A stretch of DNA of 48,854 nt from Bacillota bacterium (GTDB lineage Bacteria; Bacillota; Clostridia; Lachnospirales; Lachnospiraceae): positions 1 through 48,854 of the forward strand of contig JAEYOY010000049.1 in assembly GCA_023411215.1 (NCBI GenBank), given 5' to 3'. The translations under genes were made by a program, and so were the position numbers. Shown piece after piece: positions 40,858-48,854 of the stretch. Numbering within the stretch: position 1 is the first letter of the stretch; the number at the start of each line of letters is the position of its first letter. A model generated the notes under the pieces. The model did no database searches. It saw only the letters and a list, made by a program, of their open reading frames with translations, and was not told where the DNA came from.

Positions 40858-41916
40858 ATGAAGAAAATAACAAGCAACGATATAGCGAAACTTGCCAATG
40901 TTTCACGCAGCACAGTCAGCCGGGTCATTAACGGCTATACTGATGTACCTCCCGAGACCAGGGATAAGGTAATGAAAGTAATAAAGGAAAATCATTATTA
41001 TCCTCAGCTTTCTGGCCAACTCCTCACTGGAAAGCTTATGAACACCATAGGATTCTTCTGGGCATCCGGAGGGAATATCGCAAATAATCCGCTTACGAGC
41101 AGCTACTTTGTCAATACAATAGAAGCAGCCGCTTCACGTGGTTATCTGGTACTGACCTGCATACTTAACGACTTAGACAGCGATGAAAACATAAATTATG
41201 TTAGGAAAATTTTTATGGAAGGCCGTATCGATGCTGGCATAATCGTTGGTGCTGATAATAATGAGTCCGTCATCGATGAACTTATCGGGCTTGGAAAAAT
41301 TGTTGGGCTTTTCGATTATTATCATGAAAACGAAAGTATACCCAATCGAATTACAGTTAATTTTGACCGTACTTCAGGTGAACAGGCCATCGATTACCTT
41401 TATCGCCTTGGGCACAGAAAAATAGGTGTCATAGACGGAAACATGAGTCGCTTCAGCTCCATGCAGCGTCATGAAGGCTACTTACGCGGAATGATGAAGC
41501 ACAATCTTCGGATACAGAGCAAGTGGCTCGTATACGGTGGTATAACAGAAAAAAGCGGCTATGAAGCCGCAAAATTACTCTTGGAACGCTGCGACCGGGA
41601 TTATCCAACTGCAATATGTGCCAGCAATGATGCAGTAGCTTTTGGTGTTTATAAAGCCTGCAGTGAATACGATTTGAAAATACCGGATGACATATCCGTG
41701 ATAGGTATTGATGGCAATTTAAGCGGCTTATATAGTAATCCTCCGCTTACGACAATCACTTTTGATTTCAAAGATATGTTCTATTCTCTCGTTACTCGCG
41801 TAATCGATACAATAAGCGAAAAGGAAGATGTCGAAAGTGACGTATTTATTTCGGGCACATTGACTGAACGTAAATCATGTAAATGTATTGATGAAAATTC
41901 CAGACTAGTTCCATGA
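40858..41916 (+). CDS. LacI-family regulator 2 of the sugar island
   Basis: 352 residues from ATG 40858 (GAAAGGA upstream; the longer frame from 40798 lies before the site). DNA-binding domain ITSNDIAKLANVSRSTVSRV, almost identical to LacI 1, so both should read the same operator. The sensor domain differs more, especially in the segment after GFFWA (SGGNIANNPLTSSY against NETISVSPLSSSY), which may mean a different inducer. It is followed by VOC and SDR genes on the same strand and ends 93 bases before the VOC gene. Confidence 0.92.
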   Translation: MKKITSNDIAKLANVSRSTVSRVINGYTDVPPETRDKVMKVIKENHYYPQLSGQLLTGKLMNTIGFFWASGGNIANNPLTSSYFVNTIEAAASRGYLVLTCILNDLDSDENINYVRKIFMEGRIDAGIIVGADNNESVIDELIGLGKIVGLFDYYHENESIPNRITVNFDRTSGEQAIDYLYRLGHRKIGVIDGNMSRFSSMQRHEGYLRGMMKHNLRIQSKWLVYGGITEKSGYEAAKLLLERCDRDYPTAICASNDAVAFGVYKACSEYDLKIPDDISVIGIDGNLSGLYSNPPLTTITFDFKDMFYSLVTRVIDTISEKEDVESDVFISGTLTERKSCKCIDENSRLVP

Positions 41917-42009
41917 AGCAGTTATACACAAAATTGTTAGATTTTAGATACAAAAGATAAGACAGCGTAATGCTTTCTTATAAAATATTATAAAGGAAAG
42001 AGGGTTTTT

Positions 42010-42471
42010 ATGTCAGGAATTCTTGGTAACAATCAAATTGCACAGGTCGGCTTTATCGTACGTGATATTGAAAAATCAAAAAAGGTGTTTGCTGAATTCT
42101 TCGGAGTACCCGTTCCGCCAACATTCGGTGGAGGTTCTTACGATATAACAGGCACAACTGTTAACGGTGTACCTGCTCCCGATGCTAACTGCCAAATGGC
42201 ATTTTTTGATGTAGGTCCCAACACTCAAATAGAGCTAATCCAACCCAATGGTGTAAAGAGTACATGGCAGGATTTTCTTGACACACATGGTGAAGGCATT
42301 CATCATATTGCATTTCAGGTGAAGAATATGGATTCGAAAATCAGTAATTGCGAAGAATTCGGTATGAAATGCGTACAACGTGGTAAATACGGTGATGGAA
42401 ACGGTGAATACGCTTACTTGGATGCTTTCAAGGATATGAAATGCCTTGTAGAGCTCCTTGAAAGCTATTAA
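42010..42471 (+). CDS. VOC family protein, paralogue 2
   Basis: 153 residues of the glyoxalase/VOC fold. Metal ligand positions read Gln (AQVGFIV), Glu (QIELIQP), His (IHHIAFQV) and Glu (CLVELLE), so this copy keeps the Glu lost in the VOC protein at 33757-34215. AAAGGAAAGAGGG precedes the ATG. It is co-oriented with LacI 2 and the SDR gene, 16 bases before the latter's start. Related VOC proteins act as epimerases or lyases on hydroxy- or keto-acids. No specific substrate is claimed. Confidence 0.85.
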   Translation: MSGILGNNQIAQVGFIVRDIEKSKKVFAEFFGVPVPPTFGGGSYDITGTTVNGVPAPDANCQMAFFDVGPNTQIELIQPNGVKSTWQDFLDTHGEGIHHIAFQVKNMDSKISNCEEFGMKCVQRGKYGDGNGEYAYLDAFKDMKCLVELLESY

Positions 42472-42487
42472 TAGGCAGGTGATGAGT

Positions 42488-43174
42488 ATGAATACCGTCA
42501 TAATCGGTGCAGCAAAAGGTCTTGGGCTTTGCCTTACAAAGCAGCTACTTGAACAAGGATATCACGTTGCTGCAGGTACAATAAACATAACCTCCGGTCT
42601 CGAAGCCCTGAAAGAAAAGTATGGAGATTCACTGCTTGTATTTGAAGCTGATGTAACAAATGAAAAGCAGATAGTAGAAGGTGCCGCAAAATGCAGTCAA
42701 TTTCTTGGAAGTATTGACTCCATCTGTGTTATTGCAGGGGTTCTGCTGGAAGGTGACAGAGTAAATCTACTGCACGAATGCGATATATCCGATTTAACAA
42801 AAACCTTTGAAGTCAATCTGTTCGGTCCTATTACCGTAGTAAAAAGCTTCATTCCTTACCTGAAGGACGGAGCAAACGTATTCATCGTAACATCAGAAGG
42901 CGCTGCAATATCAAACTGTGGAACTTGGATCCCCTGCTATGGTCTATCCAAATCCGCCGCAACAAAAGCCTGCGGAATCCTTAATCAGTCTGTATCGAAT
43001 GTAAACTTCTATGCAGTGCATCCTGGCAGAATGAACACGGATATGGGTAAAACGACCGCCCAAATTGAACCGGAAGAATCCGCCAGCGGTTTCTGTCGAC
43101 TTTTAAGCGGTGAAACAAAGATATCCCGTGACTGTTGGTATATTGATTACAACGGAAATAAAATTAATTTTTAG
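42488..43174 (+). CDS. Short-chain dehydrogenase/reductase
   Basis: 228 residues from ATG 42488, with AGGTG 6 bases upstream; ATG 42482 is the alternative. NAD(P) motif IIGAAKGLGL near the N-terminus, structural NLFG, catalytic Ser in VTSEG, and Y-x-x-x-K as CYGLSKSAA. The chain is shorter than typical SDRs (about 250) and the catalytic Ser context is slightly unusual. It closes the LacI 2-VOC-SDR unit and probably interconverts a keto and hydroxy sugar or acid made by the operon on the other strand. Cytoplasmic. Confidence 0.88.
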   Translation: MNTVIIGAAKGLGLCLTKQLLEQGYHVAAGTINITSGLEALKEKYGDSLLVFEADVTNEKQIVEGAAKCSQFLGSIDSICVIAGVLLEGDRVNLLHECDISDLTKTFEVNLFGPITVVKSFIPYLKDGANVFIVTSEGAAISNCGTWIPCYGLSKSAATKACGILNQSVSNVNFYAVHPGRMNTDMGKTTAQIEPEESASGFCRLLSGETKISRDCWYIDYNGNKINF

Positions 43175-43229
43175 ATCGATCCATTCCTTTTTAATTATCT
43201 TTAACAGATATAATATGTTGATGCAAAGC

Positions 43230-43272
43230 AAGGGCTGATCCTATTTCTTAAGGATCATGCCCTTCTTTTTTT
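43230..43272 (+). terminator. Terminator of the LacI2-VOC-SDR unit
   Basis: AAGGGC-x-GATCC (43230-43241) pairs with GGATC-xx-GCCCTT (43252-43264), followed by CTTTTTTTG. A classical intrinsic terminator. Confidence 0.85.
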
Positions 43273-43355
43273 GTTTCATACGCTATTCGTTTTTTTCAAC
43301 TTTATTTAGAGTAAAATAGCCGCTACCGGTAGTATGCATTCCCAATGCTTATCTT

Positions 43356-43375
43356 GACCCGTATTTTATCGGGTC
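43356..43375 (-). terminator. Hairpin after the Big_2 surface-protein gene
   Basis: GACCCG (43356-43361) pairs with CGGGTC (43370-43375) around TATTTTAT. It lies in the convergent gap 43273-43539, which otherwise holds only a weak relative of the CAATGG hairpins near 43478-43503. Confidence 0.45.
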
Positions 43376-43539
43376 TTATATTTCACTATTCAATTATTAC
43401 TCAATGAGATACTAACAGGTTTCTCTAGTCCGATAACAGGGGTCTTATTCTCTCTAGCACTACCTGATTATCCTCATGCCAGACTACAATGATGGAGGGC
43501 ACTGAAAACCAAATAAATATCTTCATTGTGAAACGTATC

Positions 43540-46155
43540 TTAATAATTTACAAATGCACTCAATACAGGACTTATCGTTGACTCATTACCATTCAAATCA
43601 GTAATACTATTATTATGTACATATATCTGTAAATAGGTCCCGTCATCAGGTATCCTACCTAGTGTTATAGTAACCTTATCACCTGAAACAGTTACAGTAT
43701 TGCCTATTGAATATCCGGTGGAACGCTCTTGTACCGTTACTGACATACTTCCTTGTATTTGTTCACTAAAAGTTAATACAATAGTATTCTTGGATGTCGC
43801 ATCATATTTAATATTCTTTAATTCCGGATCGCCATTTTCTATTAACTTGATTTGAGTAGAATATCCTTCCATTTCAGAAGCACTTCCATTAAAACCTTTT
43901 ATGCCGGAAATCGATATCTTACTATCACCCGTTGATGTTATGGTTCCTTTTTTCAAGGTAAGTCGAACCGTGGATCCATTTGTAGAATTACTGATTAGTT
44001 TTACTTCATCAATTGCAGCACCGTAAACATAATAATTTTTAATATCCAGTGCTGTTGTGACATCCAATTTATCTGCAAATTCAATATAGATAAACGAATG
44101 ATTTACATCGGATTGATAAACAGAATATGGTTCTGCAAGTTTATTTGTGCTTTCCTCTCCATTTCCATTCTTATATATAGTAATCGTTTTACTATTGCTT
44201 ATGTTCCGATAATTATCCAATACAAAACCTTCCGGTAACGTAAATGTATAATCTCCATATAACGTTATATTGCTTAATGTTATCTCAATAACACTATCCA
44301 CCGTGCTTGCTTCCGAATAATTGAGATAACCTATATTATTATCACGCTGATAGGAAGCCATTGTATATTGTAAGATGCCTTTTTTAGAATTCAATCTCAC
44401 GTTCTCACTGTATTTCAGTGTTAAAATGTTTAAATCCGAATTAAAGTCATAAGAAATCAAAACCGGTTTTACATTTTCTGTAATAAAGTATACTTTAAAA
44501 TCATACATCGTATTTGCATAAGTATCACCTGCTACAACATTATAGCTATCCCAATACCCGATCGAAACTGTCTGGACACCGGTTAACGCAACATCATAAG
44601 CGGACAATTTATAATTAACCTGTTTATTATTATTCGAATCGACTTCACCATAATAATAACCGCTATTATTGATTGTAGCGTAGCCGGGTGTTCGAATAGA
44701 ACGGCTGAAGGTTGCGGTAATAGTATCATAGGACGAGCGTACTACGGATATCGGTCTTGCCTGAGCCTTCGGTGCTGTTTCAGTACGTATAGTTACAATA
44801 ACACTGTCATCTTCCAGTCTATATCCTGATGTATCCGTAATTCCTGTTATCTTTACAGTAAAGGCTTTATTATAATCCTCTGAGTTAATACCGGATAAAT
44901 TAATTAATATTGACTTCCCATCCGAACTAAAATTATAGTTAGATTCACTATTTAAGAAGCTGATTGTACTCGATTGAACTGTGGTGGAGCCGGATACTGC
45001 TTTTGCATCAGTAACTTTGAATTTACTAAAATCCATTTTTTTCGTGAAAGTTATAATTGTAGTCATTCCATTATCATCGAGTACTGTTGATGCTACCCTA
45101 GGATTGCTTGTATCTATTACGGTATCCTCAGAATCTGTATCATAATCCGTATCATAATCTATATCATCAGAAGAAGACCCATCCGAATAGCTTAATTCAA
45201 AATAATCTTTATATAAGGCTGCTCCTGCGGTTGTAAGAATGCCATTTGAAAATGTAATACCATAACGTCCCTGGAAGTAATTGCTCGCCGTTATTGTTAA
45301 AGATTTCATATTACTGGATAAACTGGCCATCAGGGTCCCCGGATCTTTTGCTGTGTCACCGGATGAATCATCCAACCGGCTAACCGTAATATTACTTGAT
45401 AGATTTCCACTAGAATTAATTACAGTGGATTCTTTGACTGCAGTACCAAATTCAACTTTAATTGTTTTGGAGTTAATCATTTTTGCCGAAATAACCTCAG
45501 CAGTTGATCCTACTACTTCAATAATTACTGCATCCTTAACATAACTATCCTTTGCCTTCTTGGAAGAAGATGCAGCAGTAGCCACCAGAACGATTTTTCC
45601 TCTCCTTAAAGCAGTAACGGTTCCATTCGAGCTGTTATCAATACGAACAGCATTGGGATTAGCATCACTATTTGAAGCATCGAGAGACCAATACGTTTCA
45701 TCCGAAGAATTGATAGGCGTAAGCGTTCGATTAAAATTATAGCTTTCACCAACCCTCATAACATGTGCACCATTTTTTTCTATTGCATTATTAATCTTTA
45801 TTTCTGTTGCAGGAATATATACTGTTACTTTGCAGTATAAATTCGTTACTTTTCCCGAGGCATATGTGATTTTACATTTTATTTTTGCTGAACCCTTATT
45901 TACAGCTGTTACTAAACCCTTGCTAGAGACTTTAGCAACAGTTTTGTCTGAGGATGACCATTTATAAGTACTTTTCTCCTTTTTATTTAATACCTCAAGC
46001 TTATAAACGTCACCGACACTTGAAAGTTCAATTTCCTTTTTATTAAATTTAGCAGTTGCCGCATCTGCTATCGTACTACTTTGATTCCAAAATAATGGTA
46101 ATAATAGTCCAAGCACTAATAAAAATCCTATCCTTTTAAAACTGCTTATTTTCAT
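43540..46155 (-). CDS. Secreted Big_2/SbsA-type Ig-like surface protein
   Basis: 871 residues with a signal peptide (cleavage near residue 33, ADAATA). A Big_2 domain covers about 36-112 (YKWSSSDKTVAKVSSKGLVT) and a second similar one about 113-215. An Asp/Tyr/Thr-rich linker (DDIDYDTDYDTDSEDT) near residues 330-345 is followed by repeated Ig-like domains of the SbsA/Big_5 kind, recognised by F-S-x-x-I/V-x-G-S or YSENVRLNS segments that recur about every 100 residues. No anchoring motif is visible. AGGAGGG precedes the ATG. It is monocistronic. Likely an extracellular structural or adhesive protein. Confidence 0.82.
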   Translation of the reverse strand: MKISSFKRIGFLLVLGLLLPLFWNQSSTIADAATAKFNKKEIELSSVGDVYKLEVLNKKEKSTYKWSSSDKTVAKVSSKGLVTAVNKGSAKIKCKITYASGKVTNLYCKVTVYIPATEIKINNAIEKNGAHVMRVGESYNFNRTLTPINSSDETYWSLDASNSDANPNAVRIDNSSNGTVTALRRGKIVLVATAASSSKKAKDSYVKDAVIIEVVGSTAEVISAKMINSKTIKVEFGTAVKESTVINSSGNLSSNITVSRLDDSSGDTAKDPGTLMASLSSNMKSLTITASNYFQGRYGITFSNGILTTAGAALYKDYFELSYSDGSSSDDIDYDTDYDTDSEDTVIDTSNPRVASTVLDDNGMTTIITFTKKMDFSKFKVTDAKAVSGSTTVQSSTISFLNSESNYNFSSDGKSILINLSGINSEDYNKAFTVKITGITDTSGYRLEDDSVIVTIRTETAPKAQARPISVVRSSYDTITATFSRSIRTPGYATINNSGYYYGEVDSNNNKQVNYKLSAYDVALTGVQTVSIGYWDSYNVVAGDTYANTMYDFKVYFITENVKPVLISYDFNSDLNILTLKYSENVRLNSKKGILQYTMASYQRDNNIGYLNYSEASTVDSVIEITLSNITLYGDYTFTLPEGFVLDNYRNISNSKTITIYKNGNGEESTNKLAEPYSVYQSDVNHSFIYIEFADKLDVTTALDIKNYYVYGAAIDEVKLISNSTNGSTVRLTLKKGTITSTGDSKISISGIKGFNGSASEMEGYSTQIKLIENGDPELKNIKYDATSKNTIVLTFSEQIQGSMSVTVQERSTGYSIGNTVTVSGDKVTITLGRIPDDGTYLQIYVHNNSITDLNGNESTISPVLSAFVNY

Positions 46156-46403
46156 TCTGCTTTCCCTCCTATGACGTTAGAAGAATAAAAACCCCATAAA
46201 TATGAATTCGTTGCTTATTGCATCGTCTTATTTCTTTCCTACATATAGCATAACATAAAAATATTGTCAAAATAGTGTCATTTTTGGAACTAATCCCAGT
46301 AATAATTCCTATTGCATATATAATACAACTAATCCTGAAGTTATCAGATATACTCTTTAAATCGTTTTATTAGCCAGTGTTAACTCAATTGATTACTATT
46401 TAG

Positions 46404-46422
46404 GTATGAAATAATTTCATAC
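46404..46422. promoter_or_regulatory. 19-base palindrome upstream of the binding-protein gene
   Basis: GTATGAAAT-A-ATTTCATAC is perfectly symmetric. It overlaps a candidate plus-strand promoter TTGATT (46389-46394), 17 bases, TAATTT (46412-46417), so it could be a repressor operator for the substrate-binding gene starting at 46537. The rest of the gap 46156-46536 shows nothing else clear. Confidence 0.45.
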
Positions 46423-46536
46423 TACCGAACTAATCAATGATAGCTATAATTAATTATGTAGATTACCAACTTCGCTACTACCAAACTCTTACAATAACGA
46501 CAAGAAAAGTGGCTTAAGGAATTCAGGAGGAAAAAC

Positions 46537-47580
46537 ATGAAAAAAATTATTGTATTATTACTAGCAGCAACTCTAACGATATCTTTACTTGGTGGATGTG
46601 CTAAGAAAAATGAAAATCCAGTAGTAGAAGACACGAAAGTGACGGAAACAGAAACGGAAAATCAACAAAAAGAGTTGATTGAAGTAAATGTTGCTTATAT
46701 GCCTAACTATGCAAGCTTAAGCGCTGTAGTAGCAGGTATAAAAACTGGAGCATTTGAAGAACAAGGCTTTAAAATTAATTTAGTTGAATTTGCAGATGGA
46801 CCAACAATCATTGCAGCTATGGAATCAGGTAGTATTGATTTTGGTTACATTGGTCAAGGTGCTCACAAATTAGCGATCCAAGGAAAAGCAACTATATTCT
46901 GCTTTGATCACTATGAAAATGCTGGAGCTATTATAGGTAATAAGGCAAAAGGTGTTATCTCTATGGCTGATTTAAAAGGTAAAACAATAGCTATGGCGTC
47001 AGGAACTTCTAGTGAATTTCAAATTGACTTAACTTTAGCGAAAGCTGGTTTTACTAGAGATGATGTTACGCTTATGGATATGGATGCTTCATCCATAGTA
47101 ACAGCAATGATCTCAGGTGGTGTTGATGCAGCTTCCACTTGGTCACCAAACACATCAGCTATTATGACTGAATTAGGTGATGATGCAGTTGTTATATCAA
47201 ATAATGCAACATTTATAGATACAGCACCATTTATTGCATCATGGATTGTAATGCCTGATTATGCAAATGAAAATACAGAAAGTGTATTAGCTTTTACAAA
47301 AGCATTATATAATGCAATGGATTATAGAGCTGAGCATGTTGACGAAGTTGTTGAATGGGTAGCTGAAATTGCTGCTTTAGATTTAGAAACAATGAAAGGT
47401 CAAAAAGAAGATGGTATTTGGAATACAAAAGATGAAATAGTTGAACTAATTAATGCAGATAACTTACAAAGTACTTATGAAGTTCAACAAAAAAACTTTA
47501 TTGATAGTGGAGCAGTAACAGAACAAGTTCCAGTAGGTAATTATGTGTTATTTCAAAATATGTTAGATGCAGCAAAATAA
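46537..47580 (+). CDS. NMT1/SsuA-type ABC substrate-binding lipoprotein
   Basis: 347 residues. Signal peptide with lipobox LLGGC (Cys 21), a Glu/Thr-rich tether, then an NMT1/SsuA-like fold: NVAYMPNYASLSAVVAGIKTG, AMESGSIDFGYIGQGAHKLA, DLKGKTIAMASGTSSEFQ and MISGGVDAASTWSPN. Members bind nitrate, taurine, alkanesulfonates or thiamine precursors; the ligand here is unknown. AGGAGG precedes the ATG. No permease or ATPase gene is in the window: an IS256-type element begins about 45 bases past the stop, so the transporter operon may have been split. Confidence 0.9.
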   Translation: MKKIIVLLLAATLTISLLGGCAKKNENPVVEDTKVTETETENQQKELIEVNVAYMPNYASLSAVVAGIKTGAFEEQGFKINLVEFADGPTIIAAMESGSIDFGYIGQGAHKLAIQGKATIFCFDHYENAGAIIGNKAKGVISMADLKGKTIAMASGTSSEFQIDLTLAKAGFTRDDVTLMDMDASSIVTAMISGGVDAASTWSPNTSAIMTELGDDAVVISNNATFIDTAPFIASWIVMPDYANENTESVLAFTKALYNAMDYRAEHVDEVVEWVAEIAALDLETMKGQKEDGIWNTKDEIVELINADNLQSTYEVQQKNFIDSGAVTEQVPVGNYVLFQNMLDAAK

Positions 47581-47869
47581 ATTTCAAGTTTTGTAATTAA
47601 GTTAAAGTCACTACTACCAGCGAGGGTGTAAATTTTTCTGTGTCCGAGGCTGAAATTAAATGATAATACCAGCTCATCGGTAAGAATTAAATATGTAAAT
47701 CAGTGTCGAAATATATGTTCAATCATAGTCTATCCATTTACTGGATATATTATTCAGTGATTATATATTTTCAAGCATAGAAAGTAGACGTGGGCGCTGC
47801 CCACACCCGGCCTCTGGAATAAATATGGGTATATCGGCAATAATTATAGTGCCGACGGAATTATTCTTT

Positions 47870-47909
47870 ACCGGCGTAAAGGTTCAGGTTATCTGAAGCT
47901 TACGCCGGT
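47870..47909 (+). terminator. Hairpin next to the transposase stop
   Basis: ACCGGCGTAA (47870-47879) pairs exactly with TTACGCCGGT (47900-47909), with an inner TTCAG/CTGAA, and TGCTTTTTC follows on the plus strand. It would stop outside transcripts from entering the element against the transposase gene. Confidence 0.65.
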
Positions 47910-47921
47910 TGCTTTTTCTGT

Positions 47922-48854
47922 TTACAGGTACTGAGTCAGCCGGTCATCAAACAGGAGTCCAAGTTGGCTTAATACCATATCCCAGTTTCTGTACCGTTGC
48001 GTCCATTTCTTAATTACATTCATGGATGCCAGGTACAGCATTTTTTCAAGGGATGTGTCATTAGTAAAAGCACTTTTTGTTTTAGTAACTTTTCGGAATT
48101 GACGGTTCAGCCCCTCTATGATATTTGTTGTATACATGATTCTTCTTATATCATCACTAAAATGGAAGAAGGGGCTGACGACATCCCAATTACTTTCCCA
48201 GTTGCTGATTGCATAGGGATACTTCTTTCCCCATTTCTCTTTCAATGTCTCTAACTCTGCCATTGCAAGATCTGCATTTGGTGCTTTATATACTGCCTTG
48301 AAATCAGAAGCAAATCTCTTGATGTCCTTATACGATACATATTTGAAGGAATTACGTAGCATGTGTATGATACATCTTTGGACCTGGGCTCTTGGAAATA
48401 CGGAATTAATTGCTTCTTTGAAGCCGGAAAGCCCGTCCACGCAGAAAAACAGCACATCTGTTAATCCTCTAGTTTTCAGATCATTGAGCATTCCCAGCCA
48501 GAACTTCGAAGATTCATTTGCTCCGATAGTGATACTCAGAATGTCTTTTGTTCCATCCAGAGTGACACCCAGAACAATGTAAGCGGCACGATTAATAATT
48601 CTTCCATCTTCCTTGATTTTGTAGTGTATTGCATCCATAAAAACAAATGGATACATAGGATTAAGTGGTCTGGATTGCCATTCTTTAATATCCGGAATAA
48701 TACGATCTGTGATTTTGCTTACCATTTCTGCAGACAGCTCAATCCCATAAATATCTTGCAGCTGGTCATGAATATCACGGGTTGACATGCCACGGGCATA
48801 AAGGGATATTACTTTTTCTTCGATACCGGAAATGTCCCTTTGATATTTGGGTAT
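47922..48854 (-). CDS. IS256/Mutator-family transposase (5' end missing)
   Basis: 311 codons are visible; the frame is open to the right edge (IPKYQRDISGIEEKV precedes MSTRDI), so the N-terminal DNA-binding part is outside the window. Full-length members have about 390-410 residues. The DDE triad is readable as Asp in VFMDAIHYK, Asp in FFCVDGLSGF and Glu in TNIIEGLNRQFRKVTK. QRCIIHMLRNSFKYVSYKD is the conserved C-x2-H region. The gene looks intact. It catalyses cut-out or copy-out movement of its element. Confidence 0.92.
   Translation of the reverse strand: MPKYQRDISGIEEKVISLYARGMSTRDIHDQLQDIYGIELSAEMVSKITDRIIPDIKEWQSRPLNPMYPFVFMDAIHYKIKEDGRIINRAAYIVLGVTLDGTKDILSITIGANESSKFWLGMLNDLKTRGLTDVLFFCVDGLSGFKEAINSVFPRAQVQRCIIHMLRNSFKYVSYKDIKRFASDFKAVYKAPNADLAMAELETLKEKWGKKYPYAISNWESNWDVVSPFFHFSDDIRRIMYTTNIIEGLNRQFRKVTKTKSAFTNDTSLEKMLYLASMNVIKKWTQRYRNWDMVLSQLGLLFDDRLTQYL

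Larger units (their letters stand above)
47624..48854 (-). mobile_element. IS256-family insertion sequence (cut by window edge)
   Basis: The transposase gene at 47922-48854 defines the element. A candidate outer end is GGGTGTAAATTTTTCTGTGT at 47624-47643, the kind of terminal sequence I associate with this family; the other end is outside the window, so the inverted repeat cannot be confirmed. The 280 bases between this end and the transposase stop are non-coding and hold GTGGGC/GCCCAC (about 47789-47803) and TCGGCA/TGCCGA (about 47834-47855) hairpins. Confidence 0.55.

Overview
The window looks like chromosome of a low-GC, spore-forming-type Firmicute of the class Clostridia, most probably Lachnospiraceae (Lachnoclostridium-like). 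The signs are AT-rich intergenic DNA, strong AGGAGG ribosome sites, Fst-type type I toxin loci, BspA-like and Ig-like surface proteins, CUT1 sugar importers without their own ATPase, and an iron-sulfur two-subunit serine dehydratase. No rRNA, tRNA, CRISPR array, replication origin or phage module was seen. The organism assignment is inference; no marker gene fixes the species.

Layout. 1-5.8 kb is accessory DNA: two copies of a type I toxin-antitoxin locus, a HepT-like remnant, a lipoprotein, a Cys-rich tandem-repeat protein, an AraC-type regulator cut short by a glycerophosphodiesterase gene, and a two-gene PHP hydrolase unit. 6.1-8.7 kb holds an MFS exporter downstream of an unusual MerR/zinc-ribbon/methyltransferase fusion. 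9.2-13.6 kb carries an aldo/keto reductase, a sugar isomerase/epimerase, a duplicated NTF2-like protein and a GH29 fucosidase, separated by related hairpin repeats and small gene relics (one clearly CoaBC-like). 14.1-22.2 kb is a histidine kinase, a response regulator and a 1617-residue surface protein, all on the minus strand. 23.0-25.1 kb is a CAP-domain protein with four near-identical Ig-like repeats. 25.4-27.9 kb is codBA (cytosine import and deamination). 28.3-31.4 kb is a serine-use cluster: sstT importer plus sdaAA and sdaAB.

31.8-43.2 kb is the most coherent and interesting block, a sugar-utilisation island. A long minus-strand operon encodes a TolB-like propeller protein, a lipoprotein solute-binding protein, two permeases, a VOC protein, a Gfo/Idh/MocA oxidoreductase and a xylose-isomerase-like TIM barrel protein. 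Facing it on the plus strand are two paralogous LacI regulators, the second followed by another VOC protein and an SDR dehydrogenase. Three copies of one palindrome (AACACGTGTT) sit inside or just after three convincing sigma-A promoters, so the island appears to be one regulon under a duplicated repressor. The gene set suggests oxidation, elimination or epimerisation of an imported glycoside through keto-sugar intermediates; the substrate cannot be read from the sequence.

43.5-48.9 kb has a Big_2/Ig-like surface protein, an orphan NMT1/SsuA-type substrate-binding lipoprotein, and an IS256-family element that runs off the right edge.
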